Shown: positions 1-10,348 of the stretch, one piece after another
How the letters are laid out: each line of letters starts with the position of its first letter
Position numbering within the stretch: position 1 is the stretch's first letter
Assembly: GCF_001889605.1 (NCBI RefSeq)
Contig: NZ_CP018171.1
Span: 1,240,001-1,304,000, forward strand
Reading direction: 5' to 3'
Length of the DNA: 64,000 nucleotides
Source of the DNA: Aquibium oceanicum
GTDB lineage: Bacteria > Pseudomonadota > Alphaproteobacteria > Rhizobiales > Rhizobiaceae
The notes under the pieces: model-generated
The model's database searches: none
The model's input: only the letters and a program-made list of their open reading frames with translations
Told to the model about the DNA's origin: nothing
Position numbers and translations under genes: made by a program

Positions 1-2
1 TC

Positions 3-449
3 ATCGCCACCTTCCCCGGAGGATGCTCGGGCTCGACCACCGGCGGCATCAAGGCCTACCGGTTCATCATCCTCTTCGAACTGATGGCGAACGGTTTGCG
101 AAAGCTTGTCTATCCGAACTCGGTCCAGCCGGTGCGCTATGGCGACAGGCCGGTGGACGAGGACATGCAGCGCGCCGTGGTGCTGTTCATCGCCTCCTTC
201 TTTGTCCTGTGGGGCTTGTCGATCCTGCTGCTCGCCTCAACGGGTCTCGACCTCGTCACCGCCATGACCGGGTCGCTGACGGCGCTGACCAACGTCGGTC
301 CGGGGCTGGGCGATTTCATCGGCCCCAAGGGCAGCTTCGCCGATGTCCCCGATTTCGCCAAATGGGTGCTGTCGCTGGCGATGCTGTTCGGGCGGCTGGA
401 GATCCTCGCGGTCCTCGTGATCTTCACCCCCGTCTTCTGGCGGAGGTAG
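3..449 (+). CDS. trkH: TrkH family potassium uptake protein, C-terminal part (gene begins before the window)
   Basis: This is the last 148 codons of an integral membrane subunit of a Trk/Ktr K+ uptake system. The frame is open from base 3. Its first residues contain the pore-type motif GGCSGSTTGGIKAYRF, followed by two hydrophobic segments, and it ends in FWRR. It matches the C-terminal third of the complete TrkH encoded immediately downstream almost residue for residue, so the two genes are tandem paralogues. The start, signal anchor and first pore repeats lie outside the window. An internal ATG at 84 is not the start, because homology continues upstream of it. Family assignment is firm; whether the gene is intact cannot be seen here. 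Confidence 0.93.
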   Translation: MATFPGGCSGSTTGGIKAYRFIILFELMANGLRKLVYPNSVQPVRYGDRPVDEDMQRAVVLFIASFFVLWGLSILLLASTGLDLVTAMTGSLTALTNVGPGLGDFIGPKGSFADVPDFAKWVLSLAMLFGRLEILAVLVIFTPVFWRR

Positions 450-574
450 GCAGCGCCCATCCGTCTCCTGTTGCGCCGCAGCGACAGCTCCGGTAAATCG
501 GCTCGCCTGCCGTCGGAAACCGGAGGCGGCGCCGGGCGAACTGTCGGCCGAGGCGTCCAGGAGATGACCTTCCC

Positions 575-2032
575 TTGAACAGCCACGCGCTCCGTGCCGC
601 GATCCACGTTTCGGCGATTCTGGGTATCTACCTGGCGCTGGCGATGCTGGTGCCGGCCTTCGTCGATTTCTACTACGGCAACAACGACTGGCGCGTCTTT
701 GCGCTGTCGGCCTTCTTCACCGGCGGGCTGTCACTGGCGGTGGCACTGGCGACGCAAGGGCGGCCTCCCGCCGCCACCTCGCGCTTCGCCTTCCTGATCG
801 TCAACCTGCTCTGGGCGACCATGGCGGTCGCGGGCGCCATCCCGTTCCTGGCGTCCTCCCTGGCGATGGACGTTACCGACGCGGTGTTTGAATCCGTCTC
901 CGGAATAACCACCACCGGGTCCACCGTCATCGTGGGGCTCGACGCGCTACCGCCCGGGCTGCTGATCTGGCGCTCGATCCTGCAATGGGCTGGTGGGCTC
1001 GGCGTCATCGTGCTGGGCCTCTTCATCCTGCCCTACCTCAACATCGGCGGCGTTTCCTACTTCAAGATCGAATCGAGCGACATCGAGGACCGTCCGTTCG
1101 AACGCCTGTCGGTCTTCGCGACCAGCATTCTCGGGGTCTATTCCGCGCTGACGATGGCCTGCGCGATCGCCTATGCCGCGGCCGGCATGAGCGGGTTCGA
1201 CGCCATCAACCACGCCCTGACCACGCTCTCGACTGGCGGCTACTCCACCCACGACGCCTCGATGGGCTTCTACGGCGACAACCTGCCGCTCCTGTGGATC
1301 TCGTCGCTCTTCATGTTCATCGGCGGTCTGCCCTTTTCGATCCTCGTCCTGCTTGCCGTCCGCGGCCGGGTCGACGCGGCCCGCGATCCGCAGATCAGGG
1401 TGTTCGCGGGCTACGTCTTCGCCTTCGGCTTCGCGGTGGCGCTCTACCTGCGGCTCACCACCGACGTTCCGTTCTCCGAAGCCTTTGCGCATTCCATGTT
1501 CAACATCGTTTCCCTGATCACCACGACCGGCTATGCGAGCCAGGATTATTCGCTCTGGGGCGCCTTCGCCGTCGCCTGCGCCTTCCTCGCAACCTTCCTC
1601 GGCGGATGTTCCGGATCCACGGCGGGCGGCATCAAGGCCTATCGGTTCATCGTGCTGTTCGAACTCATGGCCAACGGCCTTCGCCGTCTCGTCTATCCGA
1701 GTTCGGTCCAGACGGTTCGCTACGGCGACCGCGTCGTGGACGACGACATGCAGCGGGCCACGGTGCTCTTCATCGCCTCCTTCTTCGTGCTGTGGGGCAT
1801 CGGAACGGTGCTGCTGGCGGCGACCGGCCTCGATTTCATGACCTCCATGACCGGTTCCCTCACGGCGCTGACGAATGTCGGTCCGGGCCTCGGCGACGTC
1901 ATCGGTCCAGCGGGCAACTTCGCGCCGCTTCCAGACCTCGCGAAGTGGGTCCTCGCGCTCGCAATGCTGCTCGGCCGGCTGGAAATCCTGACCGTGCTGG
2001 TGATCTTCGCACCGGTGTTCTGGCGACGCTGA
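575..2032 (+). CDS. trkH: TrkH family potassium uptake protein (complete)
   Basis: A 485-residue polytopic membrane protein, the K+-translocating subunit that works with the cytoplasmic NAD-binding TrkA. Length and hydrophobic pattern fit TrkH. Pore-loop signatures with TTTGS-, STGGYS-, TTTGYAS- and GCSGSTAGG-type sequences recur four times, as expected for the four MPM repeats that form the selectivity filter. The start is a TTG at 575 with AGGAG at 559-563; an ATG at 564 is in another frame and stops after four codons. The gene lies 125 bp downstream of a near-identical partial copy. No trkA is visible, although a KefB-type antiporter with a TrkA-N domain is encoded at 45093-46919. Confidence 0.95.
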   Translation: MNSHALRAAIHVSAILGIYLALAMLVPAFVDFYYGNNDWRVFALSAFFTGGLSLAVALATQGRPPAATSRFAFLIVNLLWATMAVAGAIPFLASSLAMDVTDAVFESVSGITTTGSTVIVGLDALPPGLLIWRSILQWAGGLGVIVLGLFILPYLNIGGVSYFKIESSDIEDRPFERLSVFATSILGVYSALTMACAIAYAAAGMSGFDAINHALTTLSTGGYSTHDASMGFYGDNLPLLWISSLFMFIGGLPFSILVLLAVRGRVDAARDPQIRVFAGYVFAFGFAVALYLRLTTDVPFSEAFAHSMFNIVSLITTTGYASQDYSLWGAFAVACAFLATFLGGCSGSTAGGIKAYRFIVLFELMANGLRRLVYPSSVQTVRYGDRVVDDDMQRATVLFIASFFVLWGIGTVLLAATGLDFMTSMTGSLTALTNVGPGLGDVIGPAGNFAPLPDLAKWVLALAMLLGRLEILTVLVIFAPVFWRR

Positions 2033-2148
2033 GTTTCACGCTTTGTATTGCGACGTAACAAAAAGCTAGGCCGAATGTGACCGGCCGCCATGATCCTCTC
2101 CCGCTTCGTGGTCATAGAGGGAAGATCACACGAGCGGGCGGGGAATGG

Positions 2149-3342
2149 ATGAGGCGCGACGGCAGCCTTCCGGAACGATTTGAATTCGCGGGCCCCCTAC
2201 GCATGGCGGCGCTGCTCCTGTGCGTGGCTGTGGCGGGCTGCGTCAACACGCAGGCACAGGTCCTGATCGGGACCGAACTCGTCTCATCCACGCAGAGCGA
2301 GATCGCGGCCGAGCACCGCATCTTCGTCGCGACCACCCGTGCCCGCTCCGAGAACCCGCGCGAGGTGTTCGACAACAGCCGGTCCCTGTCGCTCAGCTTC
2401 GCGCGTACCGATGTCACCGTACCGGCGATCCATACGGCCGGTGCGATCGAGCGGCCGAAATCGGGGCTGCGCGATCCCGCGCGCTTCTTCACGGCCTCCG
2501 AGGTCGCGACCTATGACGGCGAGGATGCGTTCGTCGCCGACCTGGCGGCCACGATCAAGGCGCGGGGAGGACGGGCGCTGGTCTTCATCCACGGTTACAA
2601 CACCCGCTTCGACGATGCCGTCTACCGGCTGACCCAGCTCGCCCACGACGCCGGATACGACGGCGCGCCTGTGCTCTTCACCTGGGCTTCGGGGGGCAGA
2701 ACGGTCGACTACATCTACGACCGCGATTCGGCGACGGTGGCGCGCGACGCGCTGGAGCGCACGCTGCGGCTGGTGGAGGAGGCGGGCGCCTCGCGCATCG
2801 ACATCATTGCCCATTCGATGGGCAACTGGGTGACGCTGGAGGCGCTGCGCCAGCTCGCCATCACCGGCGACCGGGATATCGACGGCAAGCTGGGCGACGT
2901 GGTGCTGGCTTCGCCGGACGTCGATGTCGACGTCTTCAAGAGCCAGATGAAGCGCTACGGAATTCCCGACAAGCCGTTCTTCCTGATGCTGTCGCGAAAC
3001 GACCGCGCGCTCAACATTTCGGGCATCATCGCCGGCAACCGGCCGCGGCTCGGCGAGTACACCAACGACGCCGAGATCGCGAGCTACGGCGTGATCGTGG
3101 CCGACGTCACCGCGCTCGAGGCCGGCGACAGGACCAACCACACCAAGTTCGCCGACAACCCGCTCTTGGTGCGGCTGCTGGGCGAACGGCTGCGCCAGGG
3201 CGACCGGCTGACGGAGACGCGCGACAATCTCGCCGAGCGGCTGAACAGCCTGGCGACCGGCATCGGCCAGACAGCAGCCTCGGCGGCAGACATCGTCATC
3301 ACCACGCCGGTGGAGGTGCTGGAGACCGTAACCCGGCAGTGA
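2149..3342 (+). CDS. Alpha/beta hydrolase lipoprotein (DUF900 family)
   Basis: A 397-residue predicted exported hydrolase. The chosen ATG at 2149 follows a purine-rich GCGGGGAATGG; an ATG at 2203 would give a shorter signal peptide. Either start leads into a hydrophobic stretch ending in VAVAGC, a good lipobox, so the protein is probably lipid-anchored. The DUF900 hallmarks are present: LVFIHGYNTRFDDAVYR with the oxyanion-hole glycine, FTWAS, and the nucleophile elbow AHSMGNW (Ser near residue 223). A late NHTKFADNP supplies a candidate catalytic histidine. Substrate is unknown. An alternative GTG start at 2077 would place the signal peptide too far inside. The gene follows trkH by 116 bp and may share its transcript. 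Confidence 0.85.
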   Translation: MRRDGSLPERFEFAGPLRMAALLLCVAVAGCVNTQAQVLIGTELVSSTQSEIAAEHRIFVATTRARSENPREVFDNSRSLSLSFARTDVTVPAIHTAGAIERPKSGLRDPARFFTASEVATYDGEDAFVADLAATIKARGGRALVFIHGYNTRFDDAVYRLTQLAHDAGYDGAPVLFTWASGGRTVDYIYDRDSATVARDALERTLRLVEEAGASRIDIIAHSMGNWVTLEALRQLAITGDRDIDGKLGDVVLASPDVDVDVFKSQMKRYGIPDKPFFLMLSRNDRALNISGIIAGNRPRLGEYTNDAEIASYGVIVADVTALEAGDRTNHTKFADNPLLVRLLGERLRQGDRLTETRDNLAERLNSLATGIGQTAASAADIVITTPVEVLETVTRQ

Positions 3343-3447
3343 CAGGCGACGCTCTGACCAAGCCGGACATTCTGGGTCTCGCACAGATCTCCCTCGAAGA
3401 CTTTATTGTGGCGGGGTGCTCGCCGAAGATCTTGCAGAGTACACGGC

Positions 3448-4020
3448 TCAGCTCGCCCACTCCTCAAAGTTCGTTAGTGCTGCGAGCGCGGGATAGGTGC
3501 GCCGATCGGGATAGCTCCAGCGATGATAGCAATTCCAGTAGCTCGTTGCCCTGGCCTTCAGGATGCGCATCGCTTCTCGGTTCTGCAGCACGAACTTCGA
3601 ATAGGCGGATCGGTCCAGTCGGGTGACTTCGGAATGAATGTCGTCCGCGATCTCCAACACGTATTCGCCAAGCAGCATCACGACGAAGGGGATCGCCCAT
3701 GGATCGTTCAGCGCGAGGATGGCCCGGTTAGCCCTTTGTCGAAGGTATCCATCGGTCGATCTGGTGAGAAGGCAATGTGCAACGGGCCCGACATAGTCGA
3801 TCCGCGTCGCAACACCGTCGGTAAAATGAAGTCGGTAGGGGACGTGAACCCTGCTTCCGTCAACGACGAACTCCTGGGACGTCGTCCTGTAGGTGTGATC
3901 CAGAAATGGCTGGAGATCGCTCGCTGCTTTGCTGGCGATTTTCTCCCGATACGGGGGAAATGCCGTTTTCACCGCCTCAGCGAACGGCCTACTTGGCGAG
4001 AACCAATCCATTTGCCCCAA
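3448..4020 (-). CDS. Hypothetical protein
   Basis: A 190-residue protein I do not recognise. It has no signal peptide or membrane span. It is rich in aromatic residues (Trp, Tyr and Phe) and charged residues, and has one moderately hydrophobic stretch (ALNDPWAIPFVVMLLGEYVL) near residues 105-125. The composition and the absence of low-complexity Arg/Pro runs argue that this is a real reading frame and not a shadow. It is convergent with the DUF900 hydrolase and lies 110 bp beyond the end of adenine deaminase on the same strand. Function cannot be inferred. Confidence 0.6.
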   Translation of the reverse strand: MGQMDWFSPSRPFAEAVKTAFPPYREKIASKAASDLQPFLDHTYRTTSQEFVVDGSRVHVPYRLHFTDGVATRIDYVGPVAHCLLTRSTDGYLRQRANRAILALNDPWAIPFVVMLLGEYVLEIADDIHSEVTRLDRSAYSKFVLQNREAMRILKARATSYWNCYHRWSYPDRRTYPALAALTNFEEWAS

Positions 4021-4130
4021 ACTGCACAGGTTCCATATCGGACTTGCGCGCGCTTAAAACAGTGCCGAAGTCGATCCATGCCAGATCATTTCTCCGCCTA
4101 TTCAAAGGTCATTCAGCGTCTGAATCACCC

Positions 4131-5942
4131 TCATACGAACAGGTCGACCTTCTCGAACTTCGTCACGTCGATGATGCCCATGTCCGAGATCCTGAGCTCC
4201 GGGATCACCACCAGCGCCAGCAGAGAGTGCTGCATGTAGGCGTTGTTCAGCGAACAGCCCATCTCGCGCATCGCGGCGGTCAGTTTGCCGGCCTTCGCGG
4301 CGACGATTTCCGCGCGCTCGTCCGACATCAGGCCGGCGATCGGCATCTCGACCAGCGCCAGTTCCTTGCCTTCCGAAAACAGCACCACGCCGCCGCCGAT
4401 CTCGCCGAGGCGATTGGCTGCGGCCGCCATGTCGGCCTTGTTGGTGCCGACGACGATCATGTGGTGGGAATCGTGGGCGACCGTCGAGGCCATGGCGCAG
4501 TCGCGCATGTAGCCGAAGCCGGAGACGTAGCCGTTCACCACAGCGCCCGTGCCCCGGTGGCGTTCCACCAGCGCGATCTGGCAGACGTCGTTGCGGCGGT
4601 CCATCTGGACGATGCCGTCCTCGACGGGCAGGTCGGCCTCCAGCGCGCGCGTCGGCGCCTGGTTCTCGATGACGCCGATGACGCGCGCCCGCACCTCGTT
4701 CGCTCCCGCGGGTGCGGCGATGTCGAAATCGGCCGCCGCTAGTGTGCGCCCGAGCTTCACGGTGTTGCGGGCGCTGGCCGGATAAGTGCGAACCGGGATA
4801 TCGACCTCCAGCTTCCCGCCCTTGGCCACGCGCACGCCGCGCCCGTAAACCTCGTCGATCGCGAGCGCCGCGAGGTCGGAGACGATCAGGAAGTCCGCCA
4901 GCCTGCCCGGCGCGATCGAGCCGATTTCGCGCTCCATGCGAAAGTGCTGTGCCGTATTGATCGTCGCCATCTGAATGGCGGTGACGGGCTTCAGCCCCTG
5001 CGCGATGGCATGGCGCACGACGCGGTTCATGTGACCCTCGTCGACCAGGGTGCCGGAGTGGCTGTCGTCGGTGCACAGGATGAAGTTGCGCGGATCGAGC
5101 CCGTGCTCGGTCACCGCCTTGATCTGGCTCGCCACGTCGTACCAGGCGGAGCCGAGCCGCAGCATCGCCTTCATGCCCTGCCGCACACGCGCGATCGCGT
5201 CTTCCACCCGCGTGCCCTCGTGGTCGTCCTCGGGACCACCGGCGACGTAGCCGTGGAAGGCGAGCCCGAGGTCGGGCGAGGCGTAGTGGCCGCCGACGGT
5301 CTTGCCGGCGCGCACGGTCTCGGCGATCTCGCCGGCCATGGTGGCGTCGTTGGCGGCGACGCCGGGAAAATTCATCACTTCCCCAAGGCCGACGATGTTC
5401 TCCCAGGTCATGGCCTCGGCCACGTCCTTCGGGCCGAGCGAAGCGCCGGCATTCTCAAGGCCTGGCGCCGACGGCACGCAGGACGGCATCTGGACGTGCA
5501 CGTTGACCGGCATGTCGACCGCCTCGTCATGCATCAGGCGCACGCCTTCGAGGCCGAGCACATTGGCAATCTCGTGCGGATCGATGAACATTGAGGTCGT
5601 GCCGTGGGGAATGACGGCGCGGCAGAACTCCGTCACAGTGACCATGCCGCTCTCGACATGCATGTGCGCGTCGCACAGTCCGGGCACCAAGTAGCGGCCG
5701 CCCGCATCGACGACCTTGGTGCCCTCGCCGATCGCGTGGCTGGCGTTCGGGCCGCAATAGGCGAAACGCCCCGCCGCGATCGCCACGTCGGTGCCGGGGA
5801 TCACCTCGCCGGAATGGACGTTCACCCAGCGCCCGTTGCGCACGACCATCTCGGCCGGCCGGCGCCCGGTCGCGACGTCGACCAGCACGGCGGCGACCTC
5901 CGTCCAGGGCTTGGGTCTGTGAAAGCGGGGCGTCTTCGGCAT
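4131..5942 (-). CDS. ade: Adenine deaminase
   Basis: A 603-residue amidohydrolase-superfamily enzyme that deaminates adenine to hypoxanthine in purine salvage. The metal-binding signature LVPGLCDAHMHVESGM and the motif GTTSMFIDPHEIANVLG are the hallmarks of the Ade clade. CTDDSHSGTLVDEGHMN follows near residue 290, and SIAPGRLADFLIVSDL marks the C-terminal composite domain typical of cytosine/adenine deaminases and dihydroorotases. Length is normal for rhizobial Ade (about 590-610). The ATG at 5942 has a purine-rich GGAGAAT upstream. It stands alone, with no purine transporter beside it. Confidence 0.96.
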   Translation of the reverse strand: MPKTPRFHRPKPWTEVAAVLVDVATGRRPAEMVVRNGRWVNVHSGEVIPGTDVAIAAGRFAYCGPNASHAIGEGTKVVDAGGRYLVPGLCDAHMHVESGMVTVTEFCRAVIPHGTTSMFIDPHEIANVLGLEGVRLMHDEAVDMPVNVHVQMPSCVPSAPGLENAGASLGPKDVAEAMTWENIVGLGEVMNFPGVAANDATMAGEIAETVRAGKTVGGHYASPDLGLAFHGYVAGGPEDDHEGTRVEDAIARVRQGMKAMLRLGSAWYDVASQIKAVTEHGLDPRNFILCTDDSHSGTLVDEGHMNRVVRHAIAQGLKPVTAIQMATINTAQHFRMEREIGSIAPGRLADFLIVSDLAALAIDEVYGRGVRVAKGGKLEVDIPVRTYPASARNTVKLGRTLAAADFDIAAPAGANEVRARVIGVIENQAPTRALEADLPVEDGIVQMDRRNDVCQIALVERHRGTGAVVNGYVSGFGYMRDCAMASTVAHDSHHMIVVGTNKADMAAAANRLGEIGGGVVLFSEGKELALVEMPIAGLMSDERAEIVAAKAGKLTAAMREMGCSLNNAYMQHSLLALVVIPELRISDMGIIDVTKFEKVDLFV

Positions 5943-6018
5943 TCGGATTCTCCTTCGGCGGAGAATGTGCCAAGCCGCGCGACGCGGCGCCAGTCCCGAT
6001 TTGCCGAAAGAGCGGCTG

Positions 6019-6363
6019 TCAGCGCCGCATCAGCAGGGCGGCAGCGAGGCCCAGCGCGGCCAGGCCAACGAGCGCGGTCGTCTTGGGGTTATCCCTGACG
6101 GCGGCGCCAGCGATGCGTGCCTGCCGTTTCACCTCGCGCCGTCCCGGACGGCTGCGACGCGACAACTGCCCGAGAAGGTCGGCCACGATCTCCGCTACGT
6201 CGTCATAAGCATGGCTGCCGCGGCTGGTGACCTCGTCATAGGCACGCGATCCGCGTTCCGCCGCGCTTCGGCGCAGCGAGGAGATTTCGCGCTTCATCGC
6301 GGAGACCTGGCGTTCCAGATCGTCGACGACGTCTTCGCGTGTGCGGGAGAAGGGAAGTGTCAT
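6019..6363 (-). CDS. Small membrane-anchored coiled-coil protein (ElaB/YqjD/DUF883-like)
   Basis: A 114-residue protein. Residues 10-40 form a charged, heptad-like helix (DVVDDLERQVSAMKREISSL), followed by a twice-repeated RGSxAYDxV motif. A basic region (SRRSRPGRREVKRQARI) comes next, then a C-terminal tail DNPKTTALVGLAALGLAAALL that can span the membrane. This layout matches the ElaB/YqjD/DUF883 type of stress-induced, tail-anchored protein; the assignment rests on architecture, not on a diagnostic motif. The frame stays open far upstream, but the ATG at 6363 is the natural start because everything before it is Arg/Pro-rich shadow sequence. Confidence 0.7.
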   Translation of the reverse strand: MTLPFSRTREDVVDDLERQVSAMKREISSLRRSAAERGSRAYDEVTSRGSHAYDDVAEIVADLLGQLSRRSRPGRREVKRQARIAGAAVRDNPKTTALVGLAALGLAAALLMRR

Positions 6364-6692
6364 GGCGTGCCCCGTGGCTTGAGATATCGCAGGGGCAACG
6401 CGTAGGTCGGTTCTATGTTCCAGCCAGTGACAAACGAATGCATCGTCCGACATGGGTCGGACGATTGATGGAGGGAAGGCCGGACCGGGCGGTACAGAAG
6501 TGCGCGTGGCTATTCGCTGCCCAAGGCCAGAAACCGGGAAAATAAGCCCTGTACTTCCTCGCCGCCGTGCCCGGTTGTCGCGGCCCGGCCTCCTCGCGGG
6601 TTGAACGCGGATCGCCCGGGCGGGTTCCAGTACGTCTTCTTTGAATAGGGCACGGGTGAGATTGCCGCCGCACTCGGGAGAGGCGGGACGGC
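6364..6692. other. Intergenic region with a perfect hairpin
   Basis: No convincing gene lies between the small coiled-coil protein and the sugar permease. The one clear structure is a 10-bp perfect inverted repeat, ATCGTCCGAC / GTCGGACGAT, at 6442-6451 and 6456-6465 with a 4-base loop. It lies about 230 bp past the end of the minus-strand ABC operon. No T-run follows on either strand, so it is not a textbook intrinsic terminator. Confidence 0.5.
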
Positions 6693-7675
6693 CTAGGCGC
6701 GTTTCGCGCGCCTGACGACGCCAGGCTCCTTCCCGCGGCGGGAAAGCTGCTGGTCGGCGATGACGCCGATGAGGATGACGGAGCCCATGACGGCGAAGTT
6801 GAGCGAACTGGGGATGCCCAGCAGGTTGACGAGGTTCTGCAGCACCTGCAGCAGGATCACGCCGAGCACCACACCAAAGATGGAGCCCTCGCCGCCACGC
6901 AGCGAACACCCGCCGAGCACCGCCGCGGCGATCGCGTAGAGTTCGTAGAAGTTCCCGTGCGAGGAGGGCGAGATGGAGCGCGTGTACATGGCGATGAAGA
7001 CCGCCGCCACCGCCGTCAGGCCGCAGCAGATCACGTAGGCGGTGATGATGACGCGGTGGGTGTCGATGCCGCTGTAGCGCGCCGCCTCCTCGTTCTTGCC
7101 CACCGCGAAGAGGTGTCGGCCGAAGACCGAACGATGCAGGATGAACCCCATGACGACGGTGATCGACAGGAATGCGATCAGGCTGTGCGGGACGCCGTAG
7201 AAGCGGCCGGCGGTCAGCCATTCCAGCATGGGAAAGCTCGCGCCGAAGGGAAAGCCCGCAGTCGCATCCTCGGTATAGTAGCGCGCCGCGCCGCGATAGA
7301 TGAGCAGGCCGCACAGGGTGACGACGAAGGGCGGCAGACCCATCCTGGCGATCAGGAGGCCATGCGCCAGGCCCATCAGGCAGCCGAGCCCCAGCACGAC
7401 GACGAAGGCGACCGCCGGGCTGACGGTGCCGTTCGCCACGAGATCGACGAAGATCACGCCCAGGAGAGCGATGATGGAGCCGACGGAAAGCTCGATGCCG
7501 CCGGAGATGATCACGAAGGCCTGCGCGACGGCGAATATGCCGAACAGGCCGATGAGATTGGCGGTGTTGGCGAGATTGATCGGCGACACGAACCTGGGAT
7601 TGATGATCGCGACGACGGTGCCGACCACGATGATGAGGACCAGAAGGCCGAGATCCTTGCGGCTGATCATGTTGA

Positions 7676-7679
<4 letters not shown>
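6693..7679 (-). CDS. Sugar ABC transporter permease (RbsC/XylH family)
   Basis: A 328-residue inner-membrane permease with about ten hydrophobic helices, the channel subunit of a ribose-type (CUT2) importer. Family motifs include SGGIELSVGSIIALLGV near residues 60-75 and the late AIAAAVLGGCSLRGGEGS, which is the conserved cytoplasmic loop that contacts the ATPase. The ATG at 7679 overlaps the stop of the upstream ATPase gene by four bases (ATGA), which indicates translational coupling and fixes the start; a second ATG three codons on is possible. A long in-frame extension to 7976 is only antisense-type Arg-rich sequence. Substrate is unknown, probably a pentose or related sugar. Confidence 0.92.
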
Positions 7680-9211
<1,532 letters not shown>

Positions 9212-9291
9212 GCGGACGGGACCCGGGTTGAAATGTCTTGCGGTCGAGCAGGCCGGCCGGGAGGTTGATGGCCGGCCTGCGGTTCGAGGCT

Positions 9292-10242
9292 TCAGCCGTT
9301 GATACGCGCCTTCAACTCCGCCTCGAAGGCATCGACATTGTCCTTGTCGATCATCTTGGTGGGAACGATGATCAGCTCGCTCTCCGGCACGACCGACTTG
9401 TCGCCCTCGAGATACTTCGCCATCAGCTTCATGCCCTGGTAACCCCACTCGTAGGGATCCTGGACGACGGTGCCGGCGATCGTGCCCTCCTTGACGCCGC
9501 CGAGCGTGATCGGATCCTCGTCGAAGGCGATGATGGCGATTTCGCCGAGTTTGCCGGACTCCTTCAGCACCTCGTAGATCCGCGGCGGATTGTAGGAGTA
9601 GAAGCCGACCATGCAGTCGATGTCGGGGTTCGCCGCGAGCGCGTCCTCGACGTTGCGCTTGGCGCGCGTCATGTCGATGTCGTCGCCGCGAACGTCGATC
9701 AGCTCGACCTTCGAGCCGGCGATCGTCTCCTTCATGCCCTCGATGCGCTCGCGCGCATTGTCGGCGCCGGGCAGTCCGACAAAGCCGATGCACTTACCTC
9801 CGTCCGGCAGCGCCTTGAGCGCGATCTCGCCCGCCTGCTTGCCGGCGTCGGTGTTGGACGAGCCGATATAGGCGATGCGGTTGGTGTCGGGGGCGTCGGA
9901 ATCGGTGGTGAACAGCGGCACCTGGCTGCCGATCCGGTTGAGCGCGTCGGTGGACGACTTCGGATCGACCGCGCTGACCATGATGGCAGAGACGCCGGCC
10001 GCGGCCAGGTCTTCCATCAGGCGCTGCTGCACCGCGGCCGCAGCCTGTTCGGGATACTTGAACTGCAGGTCGTAGTCCGGCAGTTCGCCCTGGGCTTTCT
10101 TCACGCCAGCTTCGGCGAGCTTCCAGAAGTCCGACGCGCCGTTCACGACGAAGGCGAGGGATTTCTTGTCCTGGGCTGTGGCCGCGCCGGCGGCCATGAC
10201 GGTGGCGATCGAGAGGATCGCGGCGGATAGACGTAGCTTCAT
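9292..10242 (-). CDS. Sugar ABC transporter substrate-binding protein (RbsB-like)
   Basis: A 316-residue periplasmic binding protein of the type I (ribose) fold. The signal peptide MKLRLSAAILSIATVMAAGAATAQ is cleaved before DKK. Conserved features are FVVNGASDFWKLAEAGVKKA, AIMVSAVDPKSSTDALN, the hinge segment YIGSSNTDAGKQAGE, and DPITLGGVKEGTIAGTVVQDPYEWGYQGM, which resembles the C-lobe ligand site. The ATG at 10242 is preferred over one at 10254 because GGAG lies seven bases before it. It is first in a three-gene importer operon (binding protein, ATPase, permease). Ligand unknown. Confidence 0.92.
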   Translation of the reverse strand: MKLRLSAAILSIATVMAAGAATAQDKKSLAFVVNGASDFWKLAEAGVKKAQGELPDYDLQFKYPEQAAAAVQQRLMEDLAAAGVSAIMVSAVDPKSSTDALNRIGSQVPLFTTDSDAPDTNRIAYIGSSNTDAGKQAGEIALKALPDGGKCIGFVGLPGADNARERIEGMKETIAGSKVELIDVRGDDIDMTRAKRNVEDALAANPDIDCMVGFYSYNPPRIYEVLKESGKLGEIAIIAFDEDPITLGGVKEGTIAGTVVQDPYEWGYQGMKLMAKYLEGDKSVVPESELIIVPTKMIDKDNVDAFEAELKARING

Positions 10243-10348
10243 GATGATCTCCATGGACCAGAGGAAATTCGGTCCGCACGCGCGAACGGCGGCGCGGTTC
10301 TGCGATCTGAACGCGGCCCGGGCCGGGCCCCGGGCCGCGGCAGACAGG

